A stretch of DNA of 64,000 nt from Apus apus (GCF_020740795.1 NC_067300.1:124001-188000), one strand, 5' to 3'. Positions 10,188 to 25,100 are shown, counted from the stretch's first letter. Notes: generated from the sequence alone by a model not told the origin. Program-made: numbers and translations.

Positions 10188-13100
10188 ATGGAAGCGCCCT
10201 CATTGCTGCTGCTGCTGCTGCTGCTGCTGCCGCCGGTGCCGGCCCCGGCCCCGGCCCGCGCCGCTCCCGGTGGGTACCCCGGGCCGGACCCCAACCGCCC
10301 CCCCGGGCCAGGCCCCCAACCGCCCCCGGATCGGACTCTGCCACCGCCCCAGATCACCCCCGGGCTGGACCCCCCAGCCGGTCTGGGGAGCACTGCGATG
10401 CCCTGGGCTCCCCTAGGCCCCCGGTACCGGCGCTGGGCCGGGCCGTGGCGGGTGGCGCCGCCGTTTGCCGGTTTCCCCCCGCTGACGGTTCCCCCTGCAG
10501 GTGCCCACGCAGCCGGACCCGGCCTGGAGGAGCAGCTCTTCCATCAGGTCCGGGACCACTTCAGCTTCGAGACCTACGGCAACGAGACCTTTCCGCAGCG
10601 CTACCTGGTCTCAGGTGGGTCCCGGGGTGGTGCCACTATCGGCCCGGTGTCGGCAGGGCCTTGAAATGGCTCAGGCCTGAATTGGTGTCTGTCTGAGCGT
10701 GAGCGTCACCGGCTTCCGCGCGGGGGGCAGACCTGCTCTGGTGCTGGGTAAGGTGTGCCGAGCAGCCAGCAGTTTGCTGGAGCTGAGTGGAGCTCACTCC
10801 CATGAGCCAGCCCCCCAGCGTTATCATGGAACCACAGCCTGGTTTGGGTGGGAAGGGACCTTAAAGATCATCCAGTTCCAACTCCCCTGCATGGGCAGGG
10901 ACACCTCCCACCAGCCCAGGTTGCTCCAAGCCCCATCCAACCTGCCCTTCAACACTGCCAGGGATGGGGCAGCCACAGCTTCTCTGGGCAACCTGGGCCA
11001 GGGTCTCACCACCCGCACACTAAAGAATTTCCTTCTAATGTCTAAACTAAATCCACCTTCTACCAGTTTTAATCCATTCTCCCTCATCTTCTCATTACAA
11101 GCTCTTGCCAAAAGTCCCTCCCCAGCTTTCCTGGAGCCCCTTTAGGCACTGGAAGGTGCTCTAAGGTCTCCCTGGAGCCCTCTCCTCTCCAGGCTGAACA
11201 GCCCCATCTCCCTCAGTCTGTCTCTACAGCAGAGCTGCTCCAGCCCTCTGATCATCCTGGCAGCTGTTTTCTGGATTGTTCTCTGCTTCCCCTTAGTTTG
11301 TCATTCCACCCAAGCAGTGCAGGGTGCAGGTGTGGGGACTGGCCTCTCTGGAGCAAGACTCAACTGGGAGCAGCAGCTGCCTTGAGCTGGCTCTGTACCT
11401 CTGTCTTCAGTTGGCCACAGCAGCTGCTACAAGTGCAGCTTGGGGCTCTTGAGTGCAGCAAGAACAAACAAATACTGACCTAAACATCTCACTTCTGTGC
11501 TTATCATTCTTACGGGTGAATATAACTCCTCTTGGGTGAGAGTTCTGCATTATTTTAAACCCTACAACTTCAGAGAGCTTTAAGCTGTGCTGAACAACGG
11601 GGGCTTACAGCAAGGAGCCAGCAGTGCCTTCCTTTCTAGCCAAATAATGAGTTATGTTCCGTGCAACAGACAGGAAGAGAAAGGAGGCTTTTCTAAGTAG
11701 TTTGTGACTAAAAAGGCAGCACTTTCAATAACCGGTGTCAGATATTTTTCAGTCTTGCCTGCTTGGAGGAACTGGGGAGATGTTCAGGGAGAGAGCAGAG
11801 GTGGAGCTGGGGGTAGCAGCAGCCCAGAGTGGTGCCCAGCCTGGCACCTACTGCTGGGGGGGCTTCCTGCAGCATCTCCTTCACATCTCATGGTACTCTG
11901 CAGCTTGTTCAGCAGCTGCACCCAGTCAGACCTGTTTCAGACATGGGGGCACTGGTGAATTTTCATAGCACACCCAAGGATGAAATTTCACTAATTCCAT
12001 TTCCTTTTTGAACAGAACTTTGGGGGAATTACCTGGTTTAAAGCATTGCATAATTTTAATTTGTTTTCTTTTTAAGGTGTTATATTTTATCTGTGTGTCC
12101 TGGGTAGAGCTGAATAGTTTTTGTGAGGAAGAAAACATTAACACAGTAATTTTGCTGGTTTACAAATAGTTTCTTACTCAAAATTTCTGTGAGTAGTTCA
12201 GTCTCCTCTACTGCTTCTTGTGCAACATGAGACTTTTCAGACCACCAGTGAAAAAGAGACTATGATTTCACAACCAGTCATCTGACAGCCTTGAGTTTAG
12301 TTGGCAGTTCCCCAGGATTTCAATCCAAAAATAGACACCTTTCTAAGCAACTTGTCTGGTTTGGTTTTGCTCCTGTGAATGGTTGTTTCCTCCAGGGGCG
12401 AGGAAGCATGTCGGCAGGAGAGCCCAAGCAAAGGGAGCATTTCAGTGTGCTACCTGCTGCCCAAAGCACATTGACACAGAAAGAGGACCAGCCTCTTTGC
12501 TAACAAAGTGCAGAAGTTTCACTAATGAATGATTTCAAACCCATTTCCAAGCCAAATCCTGCTGTGGCAAATCTGTGTTCAGGACGCCAAGAATTAAATC
12601 CTAGCCTCTCTGTTAATGGCCTCGTGGGACATGCTGCAGTGGCGCCTCTGGGACAGCTGCTGTTGGGGGATCCCTCTGGATGAAGTGCCAATGTGTTGAA
12701 ATCAACACTCAACTGATGGTCTAAGGTCTGTTGTTGAAGAAAGCTATTTATTATCCCTCTTAATTCCTGTGCAATTTAAGACTAAGCTAAAATAAAATGT
12801 TTTTAAAAGTCAGCAGGCACGAAAGCAACTGTTTGTTAGATAAGCAAGAATTGGCATCATGGGTCAGCTTGTCCTGCCAGTCTCAATTTGCCTTCAGTTA
12901 TAAAAAGATCAGAGAGTGAAGCACATAATATATATAATAATAAAACATATGAGAGAGATAAATATGCATGTGTGTGTTATGTATCTAACATGTAACAGTG
13001 TTCCAGCAGCATCCCCACAGCATGACCAGTAGACTGAGGGGGAGATTTTCCCCCTCTGCTCCACTCTCATGACAACCACCTGCAGGGCTGGGTCCAGCTC

Positions 13101-16100
13101 TGGGGTCCCCAACACAACAAGGACATGGGGCTGTTGGAGCAAGTCCAGAGGAGGCCACAGAGATGATGGGAGGGCTGGAGCAGCTCTGCTCTGGAGACAG
13201 GCTGGGAGAGTTGGGGCTATTCAGCCTGGAGAAGAGAAGGCTCCAGGGAGACTGTTTTGTGGCCTTTGACTATATAAAGAAAACTTATATGAAAGATGGA
13301 GAGAGACTTCTTAGCAGGGCCTGCAGTGGCAGGACAAGGGGCAGTGTTTTAAACTGAAAGAGGGTGGATTCAGATTGGACAGAAGGAAGAATTTTTTTAT
13401 TATGAGGGTGGTGAGACCCTGGCCCAGGTTGCCCAGAGAAGCTGTGGCTGCCTCATCCTTGGAAGTGTTCAAGGGCAGGTTGGATGGGGCTTGGAGCAAC
13501 CTGGTCTGGTGGGAGGTGTCCGTGTTGGGGTTGGAAGTGGATGATCTTTTGAAGGTCCCGTCCAAAACAAATGTTCTGTGATAGGAGATTTACAGCTTGG
13601 CTCTACATCACACATAACAGCAGGAGCAGCAGAGAGATGCAGGCAATTCCCTGCTGTCCCATTCTGCAGTAAAAGTGATCTGTGCAAATCTTTTGGGATG
13701 AGTTGGGATGAAAAGGGAATATAAATAGAAAATTGCTCTTTTAGGGAGCAGCTGTTCCCAAATGCCTTGCAGAACTGAGATTTTAGGGATTTTAAGGCCA
13801 ACTGAAAGCCCCAGGCCATGTGCTGATCTCCTGGAACCTCTTATTTACCCCCACTCAGAAAAGAGATTTCTGTAGCCTGACCTTTCCTGCACCGTTATCC
13901 CCCAGCTTGGGTCTGGAGCATCAACAGTTTCACAAAGTGCTTCCTTGTTAAACTCCTACCCAAACTCACCCAAAGCAGAGTCATTTCATGCTCATGTTTT
14001 GTTGTGTGGTTTTTTTTTAGTTTTGTTTGGGTTGGTTTGTTTGTTTGTTTTGGGGTTTGTTGGTTTGCTTGTTTTTTGGTTTTGTTTTAAATTTGTTCCT
14101 GTGAATTGTCTCACTTAGCCAAATTCTGGAAGAAAGGATTTGGACCCATCTTTTTCTATACTGGCAATGAAGGCGACATCTGGACTTTTGCTCAGAACTC
14201 TGGGTTCATATTTGAATTAGCAGAGGAAGAGGAAGCACTTGTGATTTTTGCTGAACATGTGAGTATTGTAGGCATTGTGCATCCTATAGAGTCTTGTTCT
14301 GGTCAGTGTTACTGAATTCAACTTTCTGCAGGTCTGGAAAAATAACTTCTTTTGCCACAAAGCTGAGGTGTACCTGCTTTAAGCTGTCAGAATAGAATCA
14401 AGGAATGGTTTCTCATCATGTAAAGTAAAGCTTTTATTTACTTAACCACTGCTCCCTTTTTACTACACCTACCAGCAACCTAGGCCAGAGATTTCTGTTT
14501 CAGTAAAACTCATGCCAGAGGGTATTTGCTTTAGACCAGTGCTCTCGTGAGTAGTTTCCACAAGCCTTGAACTCCATGCTGGACTAGAGAGTTATTTTGT
14601 TTGGATAACTGGAACAGGCTGCCCAGAGAAGTTGTGGAAGCTCCATCCTGGAAGTTTTCAAGGCCAGGTTGGATGGGGCTCTGAGCAACCTGATCTAGTG
14701 GGAGGTGTTCCTGCCCATGCAAAAAGATTGGAACTAGATGATCTTAAAGGTTCCTTCCAACTCTAACCATTCTATGATTCTATGATAATATTTAATCTCT
14801 CTAGCCTGTGAAGTCCCAAGACAACCCTTACCTAGGCACACCACTTTATGCAATCTACTGCTCCACAACATACACATTAAGAGGTTGTCCTGTTCCCTTT
14901 TTTAGTTGGGGATTTCGGGAAAGACATGTATGCCAAAGGCTGGCTTGACAGCCACCTAAGTAGCTTGTCAGGGACTGTCCATCCTCCACAGGACACATCC
15001 TGAAGGTTCTGTTTATCAGATGCAGGGGACAAGGCTCTTCCTCCATAATGAACAAGTCTATAAAGATGCCACGTGCTCTGTTGTCACTTCCCATGGGTGC
15101 ACTGGGTGCTTATCCCAGCTCTGCAGTGAGAACAGGGATGACCTTGACACCAGCATTCCCACAGCATTTCTCTTTCCTTTCAGAGGTACTATGGGAAGTC
15201 TCTTCCATTTGGACTTGAGTCGACACAGCTGCAGAAGACTGGTCTGCTCACCGTGGAACAAGCCCTGGCTGACTATGCAGTGTTGATTACTGAGCTCAAG
15301 CAGCAGTATGGTGCTGCAGGCTGCCCTGTCATTGCTTTTGGAGGCAGGTGAGGTTGTGTGTGCTCCCTCCCCTCTCTGCATCATTTACCAGCCACAGTCG
15401 TGCTGTTCTCATTGATCAGTTTGGCTCTCAAGCAAGTTCTAAAGGCAGAGCTTCAAGCTATCCAATAGAGAACAGAAGTGCCTATGCCTTAGCTCCCAAG
15501 AGCTCACACCAGGTCCCAGTCAGCTCTCCCACCATGAACTAGTCTGGACTTGTGAGTGCTTTGGAGAAACACCACTGCCTGGATGTTTCCAGGCATCTTC
15601 AAGGTATGAGTCAGCCACAACCGCAGAAAATGGGAAATTCCTCCTGCAGGATAAAAACATTTTACATTGCAAGTACAATAAACTAATTGGTAACATATCC
15701 TTTCCAGGGCCCACACACGTTTTTACTAAACATGGCCTTTTTAGCAGCACCCAGCCATTTTCACTGGAGGTGCCCTTCATAGCTCTGCTCTGCAACCTGC
15801 TACTTGGTTGCTCCTAGCAAAAGTCCTTCCCCAAAACTCTTGCCCTCTTGCAGCTCAGAGCTGTGTTGGTGCAATGTGGTTGTCCCTTGTAGGGCTCCCC
15901 ATGCCTATGGCAGAGGGATGCATCCCTCAAAGGCCTCCATGAGGGCTCTTTAATTCCATTGCATCTGACCTGACAGTTCTCAATTTCCCACCTCTCTGTG
16001 GTAGTGACTGCACAGTTGATCTCAGGGTGACTGCCAGGCCACTCCTGGTGACTGCCAGTGTAAAAAGGGCCAGGAGCTGTCCTGGGATGGGAGAGGGATT

Positions 16101-19100
16101 CACAAGACCTGCTAGCTGGACTGCAGGTGAGGCTGCAACTCCATGTGTGTAAGTCAAGAGTTCAGTCTGCAGCAGCCTGAGCAGCTCTGGACCCACGTGA
16201 AGGACACTGAAAGGTGGCAGTGTTGGAGCAGCATGGCATTGCCCAAGGGAGAAAAAACCTTGTTGCTTGTAACTTTGCCAAACTTTAACCTGAAATGACT
16301 TGGGGCAGATTTCAGCATGTGTCCAAGACCAGGGTTAGAGAAATGCACTTTGCTTTACATGGGAGTGATGTGGGAGGGGTATTTACTGCACCCACCTGAG
16401 GTGGTGGGTGGGATACCCAAGCACTGGGAGGCCTTGGGTCAGACCTGCTGTTCCCTGTGTTTTGGGGTGTCATTTGCCTCCCCCAGGAGTGACCTTGGAG
16501 TAACTCCATGAATAACTTTTGTCACCTTGTGTTTATCTAACAACCCTGAATATATCTGTAGATTGTGGCCCTGGCACTCGAGCTGCTGAGGTGGCTTTGA
16601 GCTTTATGGTGGTATTTGTTCCTGTCTCCTCCTCCCTACATCCCTGCTGTGCTCCTACTGGAATTGGTGTGTTTGGGGAAAGGGCAGTCAGAACACACCG
16701 TGTGCTGCTTGCAGACCAGAACTGGATCTTCTTACACGAGGGTAGCATCTACTAGATATCTATAAGCTTTTTGTTGCCTTGGGTTAGGTGAGGCCATGAA
16801 TGCCACCCTGAACTTTTGGGTTACTGTGACCTAAGCTTCTATTAAAGCAGGGAACTCTCTTGTCTCTCCTGTGGCAGCTATGGAGGGATGCTGAGTGCTT
16901 ACATGAGGATGAAATACCCCAACATTGTGGATGGAGCATTAGCTGCCAGTGCTCCTCTGTTGTCTGTGGCTGGGCTTGGAGACCCCACCCAGTTCTTCAG
17001 AGATGTAACAGCAGTAAGTAGCATCTCTTTTTGGGAGCGTTCTTTTCTCCATTAAGAAGGCTGGATTTTTTTTTTCCTTTTCCATCTGTTTGCACAAACA
17101 TCTATCTTCAGTGCTGGGCAGGGGCTGCAATGAAATGGGAACCTGCAGGGAGAATCAGGAGCTGCAGTCATGGCTGAGCACTGCCTCAGCTGGGGCAGCT
17201 CTGCCTTTGCTCCCATGAGCAGCACAACTCAGTTCCAGCACATTTAGTACCACTAAGGATCCACTTTCCCATTTCTAGGGACTTGACCGTATTACAGCCT
17301 GAAAGTTTTCCTTTGTTCCTGGCTGAACCCCCTTTAGATAATTTATTCTCCAAATCCTCTCCCAAAATGCTATTATTTTGCATTGCTACCAACGATGCCC
17401 CACAGCTGTGGAGTCCCAAGAGGACTGCATTTCAATGAAATGCTTGGGAATCTTCATTTCACTAACTAAAAATATGCAAGGTGGCCTGGGTACACTTCAA
17501 CATTTAAATGTGCCTTTCACACTTGGACGACATGGCACCCACAGGAATGTGGCTTGCTTAGAACTGACTTACATTTGGTTTATAAGGAAAGAAATTTATT
17601 ACCTTGTTGTACTGAATTACCGTTGTACTGAAACCTTGTGATGATGGTATTTGTTCTGCTTCTTTTTTGACATGTCTTTCTAGATCTAGGTGATATCAGG
17701 AATAGTGTGACCAGCAGGACCAGGAGGGTGATCCTGCCCCTCTACTCTGCCTTGGCTTGGCTGCACCTTGAGCACTGGGGGCAGGTTTGGGCACCACAGG
17801 ATAGGAAGAACATGGAGGTGCTGGAGAGGGTGCAGAGAAGGGCAACAAGGCTGATGAGGGGTCTGGAGAACAGCTCTATGAGGAGAGGCTGAGGGAGCTG
17901 GGGCTGTTCAGCCTGGAGAAGAGGAGGCTGAGGGGAGACCTCATTGCTGGCTATAACTACCTGAGACGAGGTTGTGGTGAGGTGGGTGTTGGGCTCTTCT
18001 CCCTGGTGACCAGTAATGGGATAAGAGGAAATGGGGTGAAGCTGTGCCAGGGGAGGTTCAGATTGGATATTAGGAAAAATTTCTTCACAAAAAGAGTGGT
18101 GAGGCCTTGGAACAAGCTGCTCAGGGTGGTGGTGGAGGCACCATCCCTGGAGGTGTTAAAAAAGGGGTGGAAATGGTGCTGAGGGAGATGGTTTAGTGGT
18201 TGGGTGACAAGGGATAATGGATTAAAACTGGAGGAGGGAAGATTTAGGTGAGACATTAGGAAGAAATTCTTCCCTGTGAGGATCGTGAGACACTGGAACA
18301 GGCTACCCAGAGAAGCTTTGGTTGCCCCATCCCTGGCAGTGTTGAAAGGCAGGTTGGATGGGGCTTGGAGCAACCTGGGCTGGTGGGAGGTGTCCCTGCC
18401 CATGCAGGGAGGTTGGATCTAGATGATCTTTAAGGTCTTTTCCAACCCAAACCACAGGTTCTATGGTTGCTGGTGAGAGAAGACCCCTGAGCGCTGTTGA
18501 TGCTAACGAAGGTGCCAACCTTCTAGACTCACTGCAGGAGCTCCCTCTCCTTTATCTATTGATAAAGGTCAATAAGCACATCTAGGAGATTTGGAGCCCC
18601 TAACGGGATGCCCAAGTAAACTGTGGAAAACCCCAGAGGGATTTCTCTAAGCCTGCCAGAAAAAGGCAGATTTCAGTTGAGGTTGTGTCTGTGTGGAAAG
18701 CATGCTCAGCTAGGGATCTGGGGTTACTTCAGGGTAAAGGGACTTTAAAAGAGCCACAATCATTCTCATTATTACAAGGCACTGCTTGCCAGCAGATCTC
18801 AAACTGCCTCAGAGGCTGACAGAAGAGAAACAGGTTTGGTTGCTAGAGCCTTCAGTGACAGAAATTACTTGTTCCACCAGCAAAACCAGTCACAGCTCTT
18901 CAAACATACCTTTTACAGTGCTTTTTCAGGCTCAGTAATGTTTTTCCCAAGAAAAAGGACATGGCTGCCTTCATCATCTGGCAGTCTTAGGAAAGAAAAG
19001 CAGGTCTTGGTTCCCACAGTAGTGCTCTGCCTGCCCTGACTCCTTCTCATAGATCAAGTGCAGTTGGAAGGACTCAACAACAAAACGCTTTTGGGCCTAG

Positions 19101-22100
19101 CAGCCTGGCACCCTCTTGCCATGGCCTGGCCAAGGCATGTGTCTCCTCTTGCTGCTTTGTGCTCCACTAAGTGCCAAGTGTTTTGTCTAACAGTTCATCT
19201 CAGTGAGACCTGGTGAAACGGTGCTTGGTCTGAGCCATGCAGACTGTTGGTTTCTGCTGGGACCTGCTGACTGTTTGGAGGACAAGGCAGGAACCCTGAT
19301 GTCGCTGCTCCAGGAGGTGCAGATGAGGTTCTGACCAGTGGGCCAGTAGCCCCTGTCATCTCCTGGTTCTTCTGGCAGTTCTTCCCTGTGCAGCCTCCAC
19401 ACATCCCGTATCTTTTCCATCCCCTCAGGATTTTCAGAAGTCCAGCCCAAGCTGTGTCACAGCTGTCCGCAAAGCTTTTCAGCAGATCAAGGACCTGGGC
19501 CTGAGTGGAGGTAAGGAGCAGGAGCCCTGCAGGTGGCTTCCCAAGGCAGCCATGGGTAGGCCCAGCTGGGAGGAAAAAGTTGATTCAGTTTTATTTCAGC
19601 CGAGTCTTCCATTGGTTCAGCAAAATCAATGCAAATGTCCACCTGGCTGGCTCTTTCTGCTAGCACAGTTGAGTTTTGATTTAATTAACTGTTTCAGTTA
19701 GTATTCAGATTAGCAACTGACACCAAAATGAAAGCATCTGTGTGGGGCTTGCACAGAGTTAGTGAAACCGTCTGTTCTGCACCAAAGTCAGAAACATCCA
19801 CAGGTGCAAAACCCCTGCAGTTCACGCTGGTAAAGACTTGTGTTTCGCCAGATGCTGGTCCTCAACAGCCACACTGTTGAGAGCTGTTCAGGTGGGTATG
19901 ACAGCTGCATGGCCCAGCTCATTGGACACATTGGAGACGTATTTGGAAGTCCATCTCAGTCTAGAGAATAAGTCCCTTTCATCTCCAGCCTTGGATGGAT
20001 GGGTGAAGTCAAGGACAGAGACTAGTGAAGACCTCTGCCACATCTCCCACATAGGCCAGACCACATACCATGTGCTGATGCAGCATCTCCTGGGAGCCCT
20101 GCATGACGTGGGAACAGTCATGGTGGGTTCTTGGTCTGCTCAAGGCTTGGCCTGCTCTGGGTTGCTGCACGGCAAGGTGGCTCAGCCTGTAACAGCTCCA
20201 GGACCTAGCCCTGGAATTGCCCAGAGGAGCTTTTGGTCACAGCCGGAAAAACGTTCCCATTGACTAGCCAAGGTCTTCAAGGTCTGTGTGGGACCACCCT
20301 TCCTGCAGCAGGGTGGGTATGGTAATGTTTAGGGCTTAGGCTCTTGGAGTATCCAGAGGCAGGACCCAGACCTTGGTTTTCCAAGTACAGGCAGATGGGC
20401 TCCAATGGGCAGCGAGTAGGGAGGGTGGGGACAGACAGGAACCACAGCTCCAGAATGTGGAGGATGAAAACAAAGGGAGCAGCTTTTCCCAGCAGAAATC
20501 AGCAGGTATGCGAGTGCTTCTTGAAGGAATGTCTTCCAAGACAGATTTCCTTGCTCCAGCTGACCCCTCTGTGTCACGCTGAGGCACATCTCAGGATTTC
20601 TTGGTGACTTTGTGAAGACTGCTCTCACTTGGCACTTCTTACTGCAAAAAGCACCTGGCTCCCAAGGAGCTCTTTTTTAAAAAAAAATAATTGCTTTTTA
20701 GTTTTTATTTCCCCCCCCCCCTGCCAGTTCTTCCAGCTGTTAAGTGCCACTGGGACCTGTGTGCTGTGATCTGCTCTCCTGGCCAGGCTGCCTTGCAGGA
20801 GGACACAGCCCAGCAGGGCCCCACAAGGATGGGCTCATACCAAGCTGCTCATCACACTGTGCCAGCTGGGGCTGCTTCCACTTCCTGGGGTACAGATTCC
20901 TCCAGGCTCCCCAGGGAGGGTTGGTTTGGGCCCCAGGGGCAGGGTGCTGGCCATGGGGTAGTGAAGCTACACAGGGAGGCTGTGCCTGAACATCCACCTG
21001 GGTGTAAATGTAAACATAATGTGTCCTTTCCACCAGAAACCTCATCTGTGTGTTGTGGCATCTGAGTGAAACGATGCTGAAGGCTGGTTTTATTTTCCTC
21101 TCTTGAAGTTTGTGCCTGCTGCTTTTCTTCCTTCCGCAGCCTACCATGAAATCAGCAGCAAAATGGCCACATGCAATAAGATCTCTAACATGGAGGATGT
21201 TTACCAGCTTTTTGGGTTTGCTAGAAATGCCTTCACCATGATGGCCATGATGGACTACCCTTACAAAACAGATTTCATGGGTCAGCTCCCTGCCAACCCA
21301 GTGAAGGTGAGTACCTGGGCACAGGTAAGAGCCATGGTTTCTAATGGGCCCCTCAGTGACCAGGACATTGGGAGTGCACAGCCAGGACACTGCCAGGCTC
21401 ACACTATCAGGGCAGGAGAGGTGGGGGGATGTTGCAGCCCTTCACAGACTCCCCAGATACCAGCTGCTTTTGAAAGTTCCCAGCTTTGATCCCAGGTCAG
21501 TGGTTGCTGGTGCAGTTCTTGGTTTCTTCTGGTGTGCTGCCAGTCTGGTGCTGCTGCCCCTGCTGTGCCCAGCACACCATGCCACGGGGTTTTGTTTGCT
21601 TCTGGCTGGTAGCATTTGTGGTTGGTCTGACCTGGATCAAAACACACACTGTGCCAAGGGGTCATAAGGCTACACTGCTCTTGAATTCAGGAGATGCTCT
21701 CTCTGGCTCCAGTGGGCATCCAGTTCCCTTCTAGGGCTTGTCTAACAGCCTGTAAAATGGAAATAATTACTCTTGCAAAGGGGATGAAAAGATTCTGGTT
21801 GTAGGAAGCAGGAACTGTTGTGTATGACTGTGGCCTCTGCACAGCCATGTAGCTCGGTAAAGGAACTGTTTGTCCTAGCCCTGTCTCCTTGTTTCTATGT
21901 AGTTTGTTGCTAGAAAAAAAACCCAACAACCAACAAACAAAAAACCTTTTGCATTAAGTCCTTGGAAAGCTGCTGAACCATAAAATGTGTAAGTTTTAAT
22001 TTTAGTGAATCTTTCAGCTTAGCCCTTCCACAGAGCAGAGACTATTAATTGTTCTGTGGTGTGTCTCATCCAGGTTGGCTGTGAACAAATCCTTGCCCAT

Positions 22101-25100
22101 ACTGACCCAATTCGAGGCCTGGCTGCTCTTGTTGGTGAGTTTATAATATCAGTTTGGTCTTTTGTTTAACCCCTTGCTTTCTACAAGCACCCGAAAGTAG
22201 GGCTGTTGTGTTGCTGGACTGGTTGTCTGTGGTAGGAGCTGGTACAGCTCCAGCCTCCTCCTGGGACATTTTGCTCCGTGTTGGCTTTGTCTGTCAGGAT
22301 GTCCGATGTGGACCTTGTGTTCATTCTCTCACCTTTTCAAACTTATCCTCGTCTGGTTTTTCAGCCATTGCAGCCCCTTGGACTGTCCATGAGATGTGGA
22401 CTTAGAAGGTACTTGGTTCTCTGGCTCAAGCCATCCCAGTGCATGTTCAGTGAAGGAAGTTTTCTGGACTGCTTGTTGAGGACGAGGTTGACAACACAGT
22501 GCTCTAGGGTCTTAATTCAGTGGCAAGACACATCATGTATATTTATCTCTTTGAGTACCTAATTTGTCAGACAGCAGTGTTTGTAAGGAATTTATTACAA
22601 GTGGGATGCAAAGCTCTTTTGAAGACTTCCTCATAGAATCTCTCAAGTTGCTTTTAATAGTAGAGTTGTTACAATACTAATGTCATAGCAAACACTGTCA
22701 GATCTTGACTTATTCACATCCTACTTCTATTCTGAGACAGAGGAGGACTCTTGTTTCTTTGTGATGAACAAGATGCAGGTAGATTTCTTCCTGCTGCCCT
22801 TGGGGGAGCACTTTATGCCTTTTCCCATCTCACTAGCTAAGTTCACTTGGGACAGTTTGATCATGCAAGAGGTGTGATCCACCAGAGCTTTAGGCAGGGG
22901 ACTGGCTTTTCTCCATATCTGCCCCTCCGTGTCATAGAGGAAAACACTGTCTTCTTTCTGCATGTGCTGCAGTGACCCACCTCCTGCCAGGTAGAGCATA
23001 GACTCATGGGCTGTGATGCTGAACTGGCAGCAGTTGAAGGGTGACAGCATGAGTGTTGTCCACTGGTTGCTTGCAGGACAATAACACTCTGTCTCTGTGA
23101 CAGGAATCCATTCCGCCACCTGCAAAGAGCCAGAACAACACTCACCCATCAGATCACACCTCAAGTGGGTATCATTGTCATGTTAGGCTCTCTTGGTTCA
23201 TGATAAAGGACCTCAGTGTCTTAACATCTGCTTGAATTCACCAGGGCTCAAGGTGCCACATTTAGCAATCAGAGCCTCAAAAGACACTGAAAACAAAACC
23301 ATGGCTTCAAAAGAGCTTTCTTCTTGGAAAATCAGGAACAAGCTGAGCAGGGTGCCATGGGTTCCTGCTGGAATCTGCATAGCCCAACTGCTGCTGCTCT
23401 CTGGACATTAAACATGTTGCAAAGGAAATGTGGACTATTGATCTGAGTTTGACTATTGAGCTGAGTTTGTGTTGTCTGGAGGAATTCAAAGACAGCCTTG
23501 ATGTGCAGTTTCTCTTTATGGATTTCTGTCCCATCCTCAGTGAACAATTCCCTGCTCTAAGATGTCTGCTTGCCTTCATAAGAAACTGCACCCTCATGGT
23601 AAATCAGGGCTCTGAGTTTTACACTTGCAAATGGAAATTGCTGCATGAGCTCTGAAAACTCAGTTGTCTTGTTTTAAGGGAATGGGAGTCTCCTAGAGGG
23701 AGCCTTTGGATCCTCTCAGGTCTCTTCTGCCTTGCTGTCCCCAGGAGGCTGGGCAGTGCTTGCTCTCCTCTTTCGGAGATGGGAAACCCCAGATTGGAGA
23801 CACTTCATTTGATTTGCAGGACTTGAGCCCATCTTTCAAAAAATATGGGCTGGTGTCCTCACTTCAGTGCATTCCCCTGCCTGTCTGCCAGTGGTCCTCC
23901 CCCCTCTCAGCTCAGGAAGAGCAATCAAGAGGGCAGGGTGCTTTGGGCAGCTCTGTGACCAGTTTCACCTTCAGCTTGTCTCTGGTAGCAGGCTGTGCCT
24001 CCACCGTATGTTTGTTTTAAAAAATGCCTTTGTACCCTAGTAAGTCGAGTGTGACAACAGGGCAGCTTCTCAGCACACGGCCATCATGGCAGGCACATCT
24101 TCATAAGCTTGTAGGCCTGATGGCACCTGTGCCAGCCCTCTTCAGAGACCAAAACTAATGAAATTACTGCTGGAGTAAAACAGTCTGGGCCTAGCAGTAC
24201 AGAGACCCCATTTTGGATCAGATTGGGGATTAAAAAATCAAATTAACTTACTCCTTTTAGTGTCCTCCCTCCAACGCAAAAGATCCTGTCCCCGGCTGTC
24301 GCCATCCCGTGGTCACAGCGGGTAAAAGCCATGGCACTGTTACCAATCCAGCGGCGAAGGCGAGGGAGGTAGCTGTAAGTGTCTCGTAAGGTTTTACCCC
24401 CAGAGAAGCCTCCTAGAAGGGAAGCAGAAGTCTTGACAACATATCCATCGTCCTCTCTGTCACCCAGAAAACCTTCAGCAAATTAGAAAATTAGCAAATA
24501 TGATATTTTTTCTTTAAAATATCATAGAATCATAGAATGGTTTGGGTTGGCAGTGACCTAGAAGATCATCTAGTTCCAGCCTACACAATAAGCTCAGGTT
24601 TACAGTTTCACCCCATTCTGCAGAACTGATGTCGTGTGAAATTTAAAACCTGAGCTGCTTAGGTATCTGAAATAAGAGAAAGAAAAAACCCAGCCAGTTA
24701 CAGGTCTTTCTGTATAGTTTTCCACAAAATATTTCTGAATAAAGCTCTTGGGGTTATTTCAGGTGTGACCAGGAACAGCTTTACTTCACAGAATCACAGA
24801 AGGTCAGGGGCTGGAAGGGACCTCCAAAGATTATCAAGTCCAACCCCCCTGCTAGAACACAAGCAAAACTAGGGCAGATCACTTAGAAAGGCATCCAGAC
24901 AGATCTTGAAAGTCTCCAGAGAAGGAGACTCCACAGCCTCTCTGGGCAGCCTGTCCCAGGGCTCTGTCACCCTCACAGGAAAGTTCTTCCTCGTATTGAG
25001 ATGGAACTTCCTGAGCTTGAGTTTGAATCCACTGCCCCTCGTCCTGTCACAGGGCACAAGTGACAAGAGGTTGTCCCTGCCTTGTTGACCCCCAGCCCTC

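Larger units (their letters stand above)
9760..10640 (+). promoter_or_regulatory. CpG-island promoter of DPP7
   Basis: GC-rich and CpG-rich sequence surrounds the first two DPP7 exons. It contains a YY1-like site AACATGGCGGCGGCC near 10048 and three TCACGTGA palindromes just before the start codon. No TATA box is seen, so initiation is probably dispersed. Long open frames here (such as 9755-10696 on +) are by-products of the GC content. Confidence 0.8.

Noticed and set aside
9755-10696. 313-codon + strand frame over the DPP7 promoter and first exons
   Set aside because: It is out of frame with the DPP7 exons, low-complexity Pro/Gly/Arg/Ala, and explained by CpG-island composition.
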